A stretch of 64,000 nt of DNA, taken from Pieris napi (taxonomy: Eukaryota > Arthropoda > Insecta > Lepidoptera > Pieridae). The stretch is from positions 322,501 through 386,500 of the forward strand of contig NC_062244.1 of NCBI RefSeq assembly GCF_905475465.1. The letters are read 5' to 3'. Position 1 is the stretch's first letter; the number at the start of each line of letters is the position of its first letter. This document shows positions 26,201-38,129 of this stretch, piece after piece. The notes below the pieces were generated by a model. It saw only the letters and a program-made list of their open reading frames with translations. It did not search any database and had not been told where the DNA came from. A program made the translations under genes and the position numbers.

Positions 26201-29200
26201 TATAAGAATATTAAGCTAGTTGCTGCTATATCCATAAGCTACTCAAGTTCTCAATATGTCACCTTATATATTATTACATTTACTTTTTCAAATGCCGCTC
26301 CCATTCTACTGTATAAAATAAATACCATTTAACTTTATTTATGTAATATAACTTTACATAAGAATGCTAAACGAATATGAAAGGGTGTTATTTTACGCAC
26401 ACGGAAATTTTATAATCGTCGCAAAAAAAAATAAAAAAAATGAAGTGTGCATAATATATTATTGTGACGATAGATTACGTAACTGGTTACTTCAATATTA
26501 ACCGGCTTGTAATATATTACACATACCCGTGTTTTGGCCCTGGACGTGTACTTTATATAAATATTTCTCCACTGTGAAATAAGAGTATGCAGAAAAAGAA
26601 CGTATGCAGCTTATTTTCATAACACGAAACCTTATGTGGAGCAATTAAATAATTAAGTGATAGGGAGATCATTGAGTCATGTAAGATAGTGTTTTAATCA
26701 ATAGTCAATGACATTCCGGTCGTACGCGTACAAAGTATATATTAACAACACAAAGCCACGAAAATTAGAAGACCCCGAAGCAAACCTTTATAATTTGTCA
26801 AACTCAGGCTTGTTCTTTCTTATGATGGATTTTTTTATTACAATGTAAATCAAGTAACTTAGTCATGAATATCCCGATTCAACATCATTTTATATTATAT
26901 AAGTTGTGGGACGGTTATGACAATTGAATAATATTGAGGTAATTCTTCGTTTTTCATTTAAAATTGTATAACGAAATATATACAATTACGTAACTTATTT
27001 ATCCCACATCCCTGCGTCATCGGGTCACTGACTTGTTTATTTAATTAAAAATTGCTAAATATATTAAATCGAGTCTACGAAAATCCTCGTGTAAACGCGG
27101 ATTTTCTGAATATTATCCTAAGTTTTACTTTATCAAGAAGAAACAAATTAAATCTCCTAAAAACTACAGAAACCACATCGAATGGAATGTCAACTATCAT
27201 AGGGCATTCACGATATCCACAGATTCAAATATATTATAATAGACTTACGGATAACGAACATCGTGGTTTTAAGGTGATAACTGATAATGGTTGCGTGTCT
27301 GAAGTCTGTAAACAATTGTCGTATTGTGTGATTTGAGTCCGCGACATAACTGGAATAGAAATTTGTATCGATTCCAGATTCGGAGTATTCGAACAAGCGA
27401 AGCTTTATATGGTGAATGAAAATGGTACTCTATCAAACTCGGGGAAGCTGATGTGTGGTCTGGCAGCTGGTGTCGCCGAAGCTATCTTCGCAGTCACACC
27501 CATGGAGACTGTTAAGGTCAAGTTCATCAATGACATGAGGATGGAAAAGCCAAGATTCAAAGGATTCTTTCATGGCGTACGAACGATTGTGCGTGAGGAA
27601 GGTGAGTGAATAAGAAAATTTTACAACAATTTTTCTTACAAATCCGCTATTATTAACTGTAATCCTCTTAGCCGTATTGGCAGTAATAAAGATGCAATAA
27701 TAAAAACGATAACGGTTTTGGCAGACAATTTATTATTATAAAAAGTTGCATTTCCCTTATGTTTGAATCAAATCATGTATTGAAACAGAAAATGTTTCCG
27801 TCCATAAAATGGTAATTAATAATTAGTAGTCTAATGTCTTTTTAATGATTTTGCCAAAGAAACAAACAAGTAAACGTTGTTATACAAATAAATAGTGTTA
27901 ATGTCATTCTTTTATATTAATTCGGTTGATCTCGTCACAACTTCGAAAGTGTGGTCATTTTTTCTTTCATTTAAATATAAAATGCTAATTCGTATTTGGT
28001 AAAAAAACATTTGAAAATTGATTATTTTAAAAACTTTGATCGTATCGAAAAGGTGACACGATCAAGAGACGCAACGTCTTAGATAAGATTTAGCGAATCT
28101 TTTGAGCTCTCGCTAAAGTCCCTATCTATTATACCTATATACCTCCTTAAAAGGTGGTTAATTGCTTGAATGCTATGATTGAGTTTGTGTCCTTGGTGAA
28201 TGTGTTAGAGAGAATTTACAATTAAGCCGAACCACTTCAATATGAAAACTTTTCAGGCGTGGGCGGCGTATACAAGGGTGTGTCGGCGACGATAATGAAG
28301 CAGGGCAGCAACCAGGCCATCAGGTTCTTCGTGATGGAGTCTCTCCGCGATTGGTACAAGGGCGGGGATAGGGACAAACACGTGCCCAAGTACATCGTGG
28401 CGCTGTTCGGTGGTGTCGCCGGTGGGTATATTTGTCGTCTACCATGTGATCTTAGATTCGCATTCGCATTTCGACAATTGCGAAAAAAGAGCGAACCGGG
28501 GCAGACGCAGAAAGGTGTCCGTGCTATGTCTCACGTTATTAAAAAAAAGAAAACCGTAAAGAATATACAATCAATTTAATAGTGGTAAATATTTATAGTT
28601 AAATACATATTGTGGTATGATACGAATCCGGAACAAAGACGTGGTCAATGTCGAATATGAGGAAAACTATAAAGAATTTACATTTCCATACATTTTATGC
28701 CTCTTCATGATTCATGCGTTAGTAAGATAAGCGTTACACGTTATCTCACAATTAAACATTAATAAGCCAATTCCGTAGACTTACTCTTTGAGCTGTTCTG
28801 CTCGTTACAAACATTTTAGTGCAAATGACAAACAAAAACAATTCGCTTCTTTAATTTTAACGAGAGCTGATAGTCCAGTCAGTCAAGACAATTAATTCAT
28901 TATAATTCCAAAAGTTTTCAAATTTTGATGTAAGGTCGGGAGTGGTATTAAAACAAACTATAAAATTTTGCAACCTGCTCTGCGGTCCGGAACATTGTTA
29001 AAAATAAGTTTTGGTCGTGAAAAAAATTCCAAAAGTTCTGCTTATGAGTGCCTATGAGATAAATCCAAATTCGGTTGCATGCATCTGATCATGTTATTGT
29101 GTAATCTTAGATTTTTTTTGCATTAAAATAAATAATATTTTATATTATCGTTTCCAGGTGCGACGTCAGTGTTCGGAAACACCCCCATCGACGTGGTGAA

Positions 29201-29396
29201 GACCAGGATGCAGGGTCTCGAAGCCGCCAAGTACAAGAGCACCTGGGACTGTTTCATCAAGACCTGGAGGCACGAGGGACCCCTCGCCTTCTACAAGGGA
29301 ACCGTCCCTAGACTCAGCAGAGTGGTGTTCGACGTGGCCATCACCTTCACCATATACGACAGCATCATGGACGTCTTCAACTACGTTTGGAAGTAA
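23266..29396 (+). CDS. sea: Mitochondrial tricarboxylate (citrate) transport protein, SLC25A1 family
   Basis: Five coding exons (23266-23461, 25911-26037, 27378-27601, 28257-28421, 29158-29396) with GT/AG borders join in frame into 316 residues, typical of the family. Three mitochondrial-carrier repeats are visible, each with the Px[D/E]xx[K/R] signature: PTEYVK (52-57), PMETVK (149-154) and PIDVVK (247-252). The pieces FPTEYVKTQLQLDEKG, PMETVKVKFINDM and NTPIDVVKTRMQGLEA identify the citrate carrier (fly scheggia) rather than other SLC25 proteins. It exchanges mitochondrial citrate for malate across the inner membrane, feeding cytosolic acetyl-CoA. Exons 4 and 5 are markedly GC-richer than exons 1 and 3. 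The introns hold no recognisable gene. Confidence 0.96.
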
Positions 29397-30170
29397 CGCT
29401 TCACGATTCGAAGGTGACTTTTACGTTTGCTTTTGTATTTATATCGAGTTAATTCCTAAATCGAAAGAAGTCGACGTCGCTTTGAGTGAAATATTTAAAT
29501 GAATGCAATTGTAACTAGAAGAAGCCAAACCTCGGTCGGTTATGTTTGTGGCATTGTATGGAATGTTAAAGTTACCCAATGTATAGATTAAGCTAAACTA
29601 TGAACCATTTTTAGAGTTCGGTACAAACGTGTTCTTCGCTGAGGTTCATGTATTTTGTATTTCAATGTGATGTTATCGTAAGCTTAACGTTGTGTCAGGG
29701 TTTCATTAAAACAGAATTTATTGCATTTCTTTTTCAATGCTTTTATTATATTTTACTGCGTTATTTTTGTATAAAGGTTTATTTTTATATTATTTTTGTG
29801 TATTTTGAATCGTCGGCCCCGTTCAGACGAGTAATTTCGGACAATAGAAATCGAATTAGAATCTCTTTCCGTTACGCGCTCTCGAGACATGTTTTATTTA
29901 TTGACGAATTTATATTTTGACTATATTTTGCATTTGTTTTATCTTCTGTGCATTTTTGGGCTTTTGTTAACTTTTTAAGATCTCTCGAATCCGATTTCAC
30001 AAAGACCTCGGTGGGCAAATGCTGTCTTCCCTCATCTTTAAATGAACTTCGAGAGATCGAGATGAGACATTCCGTTACGATTGAACCGTTAATGTTCTGG
30101 GTTTATTTTTTATGCCTATTTATAATGTTGAATGTTGCGTTTATTTATTTATTGTTATGATTTAAATAAA
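29397..30170 (+). other. Probable 3' UTR of the citrate carrier
   Basis: AT-rich sequence following the stop codon. AATAAA at 30165-30170 is a good candidate polyadenylation signal, giving a 3' UTR of roughly 0.8 kb. Open frames here (29648-29920, 29948-30160) look like chance. Confidence 0.5.
30165..30170 (+). terminator. Poly(A) signal AATAAA for the citrate carrier
   Basis: Canonical hexamer about 770 bp after the stop. It is the best-placed signal before the convergent reductase gene. Confidence 0.45.
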
Positions 30171-30493
30171 TTGTCAAACAATTGAATTTAAATGGTTTTT
30201 TATTTACTGATATCAACCCAAATTTATTATTTTATATTTATTGGAGGATGTGGTTACTATTAAACAACATTTTTTTTTATCATACTAATCGAACTCGCCC
30301 GGTCCTGCGAGGAATATTTACATACAGTTTAGGGAAAAAATATGTCATCGTTACATGCTAGGTGTTAGTATTGTGCAACCAATATCTATTCGAATTGTAG
30401 GATTCTTATAACTGTTTTAACTAAAATCCGTAAAAAGGTTTATTTAAATCTTTGCGGAATTAAAAATAATAAACAAATATTATAGAAACAAAT

Positions 30494-30499
30494 TTTATT
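30494..30499 (-). terminator. Poly(A) signal for the aldo-keto reductase
   Basis: TTTATT on the plus strand (AATAAA on minus) lies 185 bp after the reductase stop codon and is a plausible polyadenylation signal. Its 3' end faces that of the citrate carrier. Confidence 0.4.
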
Positions 30500-30683
30500 A
30501 TCACCTTTATCATTAGGATCTTTAATCACAACCATCTTCTTACGTAACATAATATTATAAAAACTCTAAAGAGAGAAAAACAGCTTACTGGATCTTAAGG
30601 TAAAAATTCGTTATCAAATTGGAGCTCTATTAGAAGATATCCACTGGCAATCCCGTCACCCAACGATATTAACCAAAAATACA

Positions 30684-33682
30684 CTAAAAGGGGTAATATT
30701 TATGGTGAGCGAAAGAAGTGGCCGGCACACACCGATGGTCTATGTTAAAGCTGTCCACTAGCGCCATTTCGTCATCGCTCAATTCAAACTCGAAAATATT
30801 CATGTTCTCCTCCATTCGAGATTTCGTAAAAGACTTCGGAATGACCACAATACCACGTTGAACCTGTGTAAACACAACACTATATTCAATCCAAATGCTA
30901 AGCATTATATGATACATATTTAAAGTGTACGCTGTATTGTACTGTAGTATAAATCTTCACATAGTTGTTTCATATATATGAATAGAAATTATAGTAAATC
31001 TTGGGTGGTAGGAAAATAGGTTAGGACAATTGAAAACCATTAATTCACATCACAAAAATTTAAAGTAAACAAAGGAGGTAAATAGCCAATGAACTTGATG
31101 CATCCGATTCAATAAGAAAGCAGTACAAAGTTACTACTGATTATGTATATCACTTTCTACTAAAAACTGAATGTTTGCTCATACTCATAGGACACTAAAA
31201 GAGAAAAGTTAAAAGTTAATACTTACCAAGTATCTCAATGCTATCTGCGCACGAGTTTTGCCATATTTGGCAGCCAATGCTCCTAATTTTGGATCAGTCT
31301 TGATCCGATCGAGGTGTGCAAACTCAGGCCGAGCATCAGACATGAGTCCCAGAGGGGTGTAAGCCACCGCTTGAACATTTGAACTCTTGCAGAAGTCCAC
31401 TAATTTATGTTGAGTTAGAGTTGGGTTTATCTGTTAAATGTCTAAATATGTAATTGCTAATAACGGCATAAAATATATAATTAAGAAAATAACTGTGAAA
31501 CCATGCAAAATTATCACATATTTCAAATGATGTGAACTTTATTATAAAAAACCGTAGATAGAGTATAAAACTAGATGAGCTTCTAAAATAACAATAATAA
31601 CTAAAGAGATAAGGCATTAACATTGAAATACTTAAGTGCGAGCGAAACAGAGTATCAGTTTTTTTGTCTCTATTTGCGTATCGGGTTTTATTTACCACCA
31701 AGCCCTTGGTGGTAAACAAGTTTTCACTGCTTACTGATAAATCGGTAAAATCCAAGTCAAACCCATGTTTTAAGACTTTATCCTTATAAGAGGTGTATTT
31801 AAAGTGTCAGTCATGGTGAATTGTTGCATAATTGGCTATAAAAGCTATAGTGAACGTAAAGAACCAAACATAACCATCGGTAAGTAGCTTATTTCGTCAC
31901 GACTCAGTAACTTTGTTCAAGAATTATTCATTCGAATGTGTATTTTGGTCAATAATAAGCAATGTTCAATGAATTAAAACTTACAGTTTTATTACAGTTT
32001 TATACGACATATGTCGATCATTCGCTATCTCACACGCTGTACGCTGAAGCCTGGTCTATACCATAGTCCGTCTACGTAAAAAACGCATTCTAAATCTTTA
32101 TGATTGACGGATGATGACAAGAGAAATAATTGTGATTGACATGTGTTACACACAGTTTTTAAACTATTTTAAGTGAACCAACCTCAATTTGATTGACAAC
32201 AGGTTTAATTTTAGCAACTTTGAGCAGTCGGTCCAGTTGTTCTTCATTAAAATTAGAAACACCAATTGCTTTGGTGAGACCAAGCTGTAGAGCTTGTTCC
32301 ATTCCCGACCAAGTTTCTAAGTAGTCTATCCCTTTGAATTCTCCGTTATTCTACAATAATAGAATTATTTATTGAAGAAAACAAATGTATTGCAAGTATG
32401 TATATCTCAACCAATGCTTATTTTGAGATCTGTAATAATTATGCTTTAATTTTTAAGTGCAATTGAAAGATAAACAAAAATCATGCATAGTGCAATATGT
32501 AGAAAAAAATATTTATTTTAGTTAATTTGTGGATTCACGCAAGTTTATTGCTATAAATTTTAACCTAATGTAACTCACTGGGAACAGAGATGATATCATT
32601 ATGCATGTAATATTATAAGCTTTTTAATTTGTTTAAGGGGTCCAAAGCCATGCATCTCCTTAATATTACTTGGGTGTTGGGGTACTTGGGGTACATAGTC
32701 GTAAAGAACAATAAAAAAGGTACACCATTGCCGAGTGATGTAACTATGAAGAAAAAAATTTGGAACTGTTAAGGTGGAGCCATGATTCAACAGCTTTAGC
32801 TTTATTTGATACTATTATAAGGATTATTAGAACAATTTTAACCAAGCTAAATAATTCACTACATATTTACATAACTAACAAAAAAGTTAAATGATGTACT
32901 TTTTCCTAAAAAAATCCAGTAAGTATTTTTATTTTAAGCACAGTAAAGTTTTGGCTTTTATGAAATAAGGTTTGAGAAACTTACATTGATTGAGATAGGC
33001 CAATGAACTAAATACAAGTCCACATAGTCTAGTTTCAGTTTTTCTAAAGATTCTTTCAATGCCGGAACTACCTCATTCTCTTCATGATAATTGTTCCACA
33101 ACTATAATAATAAAGAAAACACAGTATGCAAATAGTGCATATGGTATAGAATTACATCTATCCAAGATTATTGTAGTAACATACCTTAGTTGTAATAAAA
33201 AGGTCATTGCGAGACACATTTCCATTCTTAATCTTATTAAGTATGCCCTGTCCCACCTCCTCTTCATTCTTATATACAGATGCAGTGTCAATGTGCCTGT
33301 AGCCTAAGTCTATGCCACACTCTACAGCTTGCTGAACATCCCCTGCATCCCATTTTCTCTATAATTGTTAACGTAAAATTCAATATAATAAAAAATAACA
33401 TAATTTGGTAAATAATTAATTTCAACTCATCTTACATAATTATATTATATTAAAGCTCAAATATTTATAATAACCTTGATTGACCTCTACTTATCAACTT
33501 AATTTATAGGTGCTTTATTTCATCAGCTAGTAAATGGCTCCTTACATATTATTATCTACATACGTCTTGATAGGAGATTAGAGATACGACCAAGTTGCGA
33601 CACTTACTGCATAAGTTCCGAGACCAATCATTGGCAGTTCCACACCATTGTTCAGTTTGATTTTGGTAACCTTTGGAGACAT
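30684..33682 (-). CDS. Aldo-keto reductase (AKR1/AKR2-like)
   Basis: Six coding exons (33682-33608, 33358-33185, 33101-32985, 32350-32183, 31430-31227, 30863-30684), all in phase 0 with GT/AG borders, give 305 residues, the normal size of a cytosolic NADPH-dependent TIM-barrel reductase. The catalytic tetrad is complete: Asp49 and Tyr54 in HIDTASVY, Lys83 in FITTK, and His116 in LVHWP. AIGVSNFNEEQLDRLL, PVVNQIE and the cofactor segment IVVIPKSFTKSRMEEN are standard AKR motifs. In moths related enzymes (AKR2E group) reduce 3-dehydroecdysone, but the substrate cannot be read from sequence. The start MSPKVTKIKLNNGVELPMIGLG is typical. Two introns are over 0.6 kb, one holding a THAP-like exon. 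Confidence 0.93.
31691..31716. repeat. Short perfect hairpin in a reductase intron
   Basis: TTTACCACCAAG, a CC spacer, then CTTGGTGGTAAA: 12-bp perfect arms about 100 bp upstream of the THAP-like exon. It could be the tip of a decayed inverted-repeat element or a protein-binding palindrome. Confidence 0.5.
31813..31879 (+). pseudogene. Orphan first exon of a THAP-domain protein
   Basis: In the reductase's 31431-32182 intron, on the opposite strand, ATG GTG opens MVNCCIIGYKSYSERKEPNI, which fits the start of a THAP zinc-finger domain (pattern M-V-x-C-C-V-x-G-C-K-S). It ends at a consensus donor GTAAGT (31880-31885). The second zinc-binding cysteine, expected at the Tyr in IIGYK, is replaced. 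I found no downstream exon with the HRFP block of a THAP domain. It is therefore probably a relic of a domesticated gene or of a P-element-like/THAP transposon. A functional gene with a distant second exon is less likely given the lost cysteine. Confidence 0.5.
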
Positions 33683-34052
33683 TATTTATAGTTCCTGAAT
33701 TTTAAAAACACAAAATTCATTTAATGAGTTAAACCTCTTTTTCAAATACAATTTATAATTTACCAAGAGGTTATAAAACTATATTATAATAATTATTATC
33801 ATTAAAACTTACACTTATGAATCTTAATCTAATATATAATAATTTATAGATAAACTTTGCTGTTTGATTAAGTTTAGAATATTGTAGTGTAAGTGTTGTA
33901 ACTTCTTAAAGAATTATCAACTACAATTTGTAAACACTGATAAAAGATAAATTGACAAATACGGATCAAATAGAGGAAAAATTACAAGATCCACGATCAA
34001 CTTGACAGTCGACAATCGGTATATTAAAAGCACCTTAAGGTCACAGCACACA
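33683..34052. promoter_or_regulatory. 5' flank of the aldo-keto reductase
   Basis: AT-rich sequence holding the 5' UTR and promoter by position. No distinct motif was identified. It ends at the foldback element starting at 34053, the first of the transposon island. Confidence 0.35.
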
Positions 34053-34401
34053 TATCAACTCGGAAAGGGATCTTCACCGTATCGCCTTTCGCCTCGCTGT
34101 CAACCAGGCGTCAACTTACCGTATGCACGTAGCCAAAGCGTATCAGCAGCTCCTGTATGGCAAATCGGCTACGGCTAGGCAACACCGCGCTTAGCTTACG
34201 GCTCGCCGGCCAGTGCCCAAGTTCCCAAGTACTGCAAGTTGAGTACCACACACCGCATCGCGGTTCGGAGCCTGTTCCGACTTCCGAGGCGAGGTGATTA
34301 CGTTACGTTTCCGATTAGTGTGCGTTGCAGTAGGGAGTTTCATACAAACAATACTCAACGGCTCGAAGGTGATACGGTGGCGATCCCTTTCCGAGTTGAT
34401 A
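34053..34401 (+). mobile_element. Foldback/MITE-like inverted-repeat element (349 bp)
   Basis: The left end TATCAACTCGGAAAGGGATC (34053-34072) is matched in inverse orientation at the right end (34382-34401), with complementarity extending over CACCGTATC for about 35 bp with a few mismatches. The element is GC-richer than its surroundings. It has no coding capacity, and no clean target duplication was found. It lies about 370 bp upstream of the aldo-keto reductase start. Confidence 0.6.
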
Positions 34402-34510
34402 ATTATGTGTGCTTATACCTATTATATTTGTAGAGATTAGATACCTGTCATTTATATGATACTAGCGGATCCGACAGACCGGACAGACCGGATCCGATCC
34501 CGTTGTCCTG

Positions 34511-37500
34511 GGGGTCTAGCCATATTGGTGTCGAAAAGTATTCTACATACACTACCGCTTTTGCGTAATTGTACTGTCGAAAACGCTTCGTTCGTAGCCA
34601 AGAGGCATGTCGATACATTACCGCTAAGTCGACACCGTAGATGCGAGCTGCTGTTCGTAGCACCTTATTCCGTCATATTGTCTCTGGATTAAATGTATTC
34701 CTAATGTCACTTTTATAAACAAATAAAAGTTAAAACTACAATATTATTGTAAATTTGCAATAATTGCAAATTCCAATTATTGGAAGCTGCAAAAGGGACA
34801 TTAGAATGTCAGCAAGGTCGGAACAATTTTCGATTTAAGTGGAATTTACGGAAGGTGCAAAGTCAATATATGAATTTTAATTGCATGTTTAAATTAATTA
34901 TGGTTTGTTTCATGTTTTCTCAGAAATTTAAGGCTACAAATAAATACAATATTTTGAAATTGCATAATCGCGATATATAATAATTAGTAGTACTCATACT
35001 TTGATATTTTTAGGATTAGGAACCTCACAACTAATCTGCAAAATGAAGAAGCAACATATTTTGTTACCGCTTAGAAGAAACAATAGAAATAGTACTGTGG
35101 ATTGATAAATAAAGAGTGAAAATAAGGTTTACTAGAAGTTGATAAGGAGTAGAAGGATAGTCCAAAGAATTAAAAAACAATAGAAAAAAAACGTAGACTA
35201 GTGTGAACACTGAAATTAGAGTTTGATTTAAGCTTTAATTAGGTTTGGTGTTTGTGTTTGAACATTTTTAATGTCAATTTGTAAGCAGTTTTATATATAA
35301 GTGTAGATTTTATTAGTGATTACTACTAGTTGGAATTATCTCTGTTTATGTCTAACAAACAATTTCAGTTTAAGTTAGAGTCATAAAGGTTGATTGTTTA
35401 TAATAAATTTATACTTTTAGAAAGTGAGAATTGAAAAGCAGCAAGTACTCAATGAAATGAAAAGAGGGATTAATCAAAATTATAAAATAGAAACTTAGTC
35501 TGGTATGAAATTATAACCCTTAATCAACCTTTGTTTCCATATTGATGCTCCAACATCTTAGATATAAATTTAAGTTTGATTCTGATTTAAAGTTAATATT
35601 TATGTCAATAAACTTTTGGTTATATCAGTGATTTGCTACTAGTGAATATGTAAATGCAAAATCTGTTTAAGTAAGAAATGAATAAACATTGTATGTTATG
35701 TATTTGTCAGTTATATTTTTGGTAATTTACCTGTCTTCTTTAGTAGGAAAAGCCAGTGTAAAGTGGTTAATAATATTAGTTTACTTTACAAGAATATACA
35801 GATAATGCATATATGAATGACCCGTCTGATGAATGACCTACTAATAGTTAGAAATATTAAACAAATAGGTAGCAAAATAAAAATATTTCAGTTATGGTTA
35901 TATTTTATTAAAATAAGGCACCAAATATCTTCCTTAACATAATGTAGTCTACATAGAAAAATAAGCATATGTAACAACTTATTAAACAATACAGACATTA
36001 CTACTGAACACACACAGGTGCACCAAATTCAATGCATTACTACCTAATGTAGATGTATTCAATTATTCATATTTTTATATGTAGATAATTAACTAATAAA
36101 TGTAAGTGTTAATTTGCAGCAGTCAATAGGTATCTTGTTTGTGTGCTGTTATATACAAAAAATTGTTCAATTCATAAAACCTAACGTTAGATGTTGTGAT
36201 GATTTCATAAAATTACTATGATACCTACAGTTACTATGAATACATCCTGATTGTTTCCTTAACACAACAATTGTAAATAATAATAGTTAGGTATTTTAAA
36301 GATATAATTCTTCCCAAAATCTACAAATCCAGTTTGTTTATAATAATATCTCATTGACATTCAAACTGCTGAACTTATTAAGATTAAATGTGGAAGAACA
36401 TAGTTTCAGTTACTGTTTCCTGTTCATGAGGTAATGTTACTTAACCAACCATTATTTCATACTCCACTTGTCTTATTTTTTACATTATTCATAAAATGCT
36501 TCATTCCCCATTTTCAGGTACATAATATACCTAACACTAAAATTAATTAAAAGATAAGACTTTAGTAAAACTTGTCCATTTGTGGTTTTTTTAAATATTT
36601 TAAGTTGTCATATTAGCTTCTCTTTTTCTGAAAAGAAAATATTTTAGTTAGTACTTTGATCAAATAGAAAACTGACAAACTAAACTAAGATCGGTCCAAG
36701 GTTTGTTCAATAAGTAACTTTAATATTAAAACTCTTTACTTAATTCTAAACTTAAAAATATACTTAATTTGTCACTTTGCTGCTTATTGTCAATTAAAGT
36801 TTTTAATAACCAAACAATGTCAGTAACTCCCAAGGGACTTGAATTCAAACTTCTCATTCATTAACAATATTATAATAGATATCTCTAGTATATTGACTTA
36901 GTAAATAATTAAAGAAAATATCTGCTTACCATTACTTAGTATTGCTCACTAGATTTTATATTTCCAAAGTTCATAAAGTATAAATCCACTTTATTTGATT
37001 AATTTAAATCAATATTATATCATTATCAGCTTCTATTATAATTACAATAAAATATATTTAGAACTTCTAATTATGTTCATTAGTGACTGCTTTCTCATCT
37101 GAAATATACAAATAAAATGTACAATCATTTTTCTTTGTGATTATATAATATATGCAATATTAAATGGTACATATATATATTTTTCAAATTAAAGAACAAT
37201 TTCATGAACTTACATGCAATATAAATATCAATAAAAGATATCCAATATAACTAGGATTTACCTCTACTAATTTGCTGATTTTCTTGATATTTTCATATTT
37301 ATCTGTGTCTATTAAATTATCCTCGCATTGATTCATTGAAAAACTAAAACTCTAAACACGAGAACGTTAAAAAAACAGATAACAAATTAAAACCATTTCG
37401 TTAAAACGTCCAAAATAAGACATGTTTTTAAAACGGTAGCGATTAAAGATGGCAATAGTTGTACTGAATTATTGCAAACAGCAGCTTTTGAGATCACGCT

Positions 37501-37743
37501 AAAACATGGCGGAGAAACGCCGTCTTTTCTACACTGCCGAAACATTAATTGGCCGTTGGCTACCGAATAGCGTAAGCGTTAATGTGTGTCTTTTCGTAGC
37601 ACTGTCATGGCGTCGCTTATTGTATCCCGACTCACGCCTTTAGGGCCTAGGCTACCGACTGTCGACACGGGCTGTCATTTTCATACAAATTTAGTTTTCG
37701 ACTTTCTACATACACTACTGTTAAGCCATCTTGGCTAGACCCC
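34511..37743 (+). mobile_element. DNA transposon copy 1, CTG-duplicating family (3.2 kb)
   Basis: The copy begins GGGGTCTAGCCATATTGG and ends with the reverse complement of GGGGTCTAGCCAAGATGGC. CTG flanks both sides (34508-34510 and 37744-37746). The terminal inverted repeat is only about 11 bp, but the subterminal 200-300 bp are conserved between copies. It has no transposase-like frame, so it is non-autonomous. On the minus strand it carries the small two-exon frame described at 37042-37336. The interior closely parallels copies 2 and 3. The superfamily is undetermined; a 3-bp duplication is known for Zator, Academ and PIF/Harbinger among others. Confidence 0.8.
37042..37336 (-). CDS. Small two-exon frame in transposon copy 1, putative membrane peptide
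   Basis: Exon 1 (37336-37214, 123 nt) encodes 41 residues starting MNQCEDNLIDTDKYENI and ending in the hydrophobic YIGYLLLIFILH. It abuts a consensus donor GTAAGT. An acceptor TTTCAG opens exon 2 (37098-37042), MRKQSLMNIIRSSKYILL plus stop, in phase. The joined product would be 59 residues: an acidic/basic N-terminus, one membrane-spanning stretch and a basic tail. The same exon structure exists in copy 3, and a variant in copy 2. I recognise no family. Translation and splicing are inferred. Confidence 0.35.
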
Positions 37744-37746
37744 CTG

Positions 37747-37788
37747 AAAAGAACAGTTTCATCGTGTCGTAAGACACGGTAATATGCC
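37747..37788. repeat. Minisatellite unit between transposon copies 1 and 2
   Basis: This short piece, with the flanking CTG duplications, is one unit of the ~48-bp repeat found again at 52516-52690. It runs AAAAGAACAGTTTCATCGTG onward to TATGCC, showing that copies 1 and 2 landed in neighbouring units. Confidence 0.6.
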
Positions 37789-38129
37789 CTGGGGGTCTAG
37801 CCATATTGGTGTCGAAAAGTATTCTACATACACTACCGCTTTTGCGTAATTGTACTGTCGAAAACGCTTCGTTCGTAGCCAAGAGGCATGTCGATACATT
37901 ACCGCTAAGTCGACACCGTAGATGCGAGCTGCTGTTCGTAGCACCTTATTCCGTCATATTGTCTCTGGATTAAATGTATTCCTAATGTCGAGATTCTTGG
38001 CGGGAATTTGAAAAAGCGCGGTTCAATTTTTTTTCAAAATTGTATTTTAATTAAAATAAATATTATTTCTTTGTAAATAACAGTATAAATTGGCAAATTA
38101 AATATAAATATAGTGAATAAATAATTAAA

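Noticed and set aside
27052..27336. 94-codon frame in intron 2 of the citrate carrier
   Set aside because: It lies just before the true exon 3 acceptor, in an AT-rich intron; the carrier exons join perfectly without it.
34448..34663. Minus-strand frame repeated near the left end of all three CTG-transposon copies (VMYRHASWLRTKRFRQYNY)
   Set aside because: It begins with GTG or a late internal ATG, reads out through the terminal repeat, and resembles no transposase; conservation follows from the conserved transposon end.
34780..34980. Frame MEAAKGTLECQQGRNNFRFKW in copy 1 and its counterpart at 45895-46077 in copy 2
   Set aside because: The two diverge by frameshifts after about 45 residues and show no splice sites or family; probably not coding.
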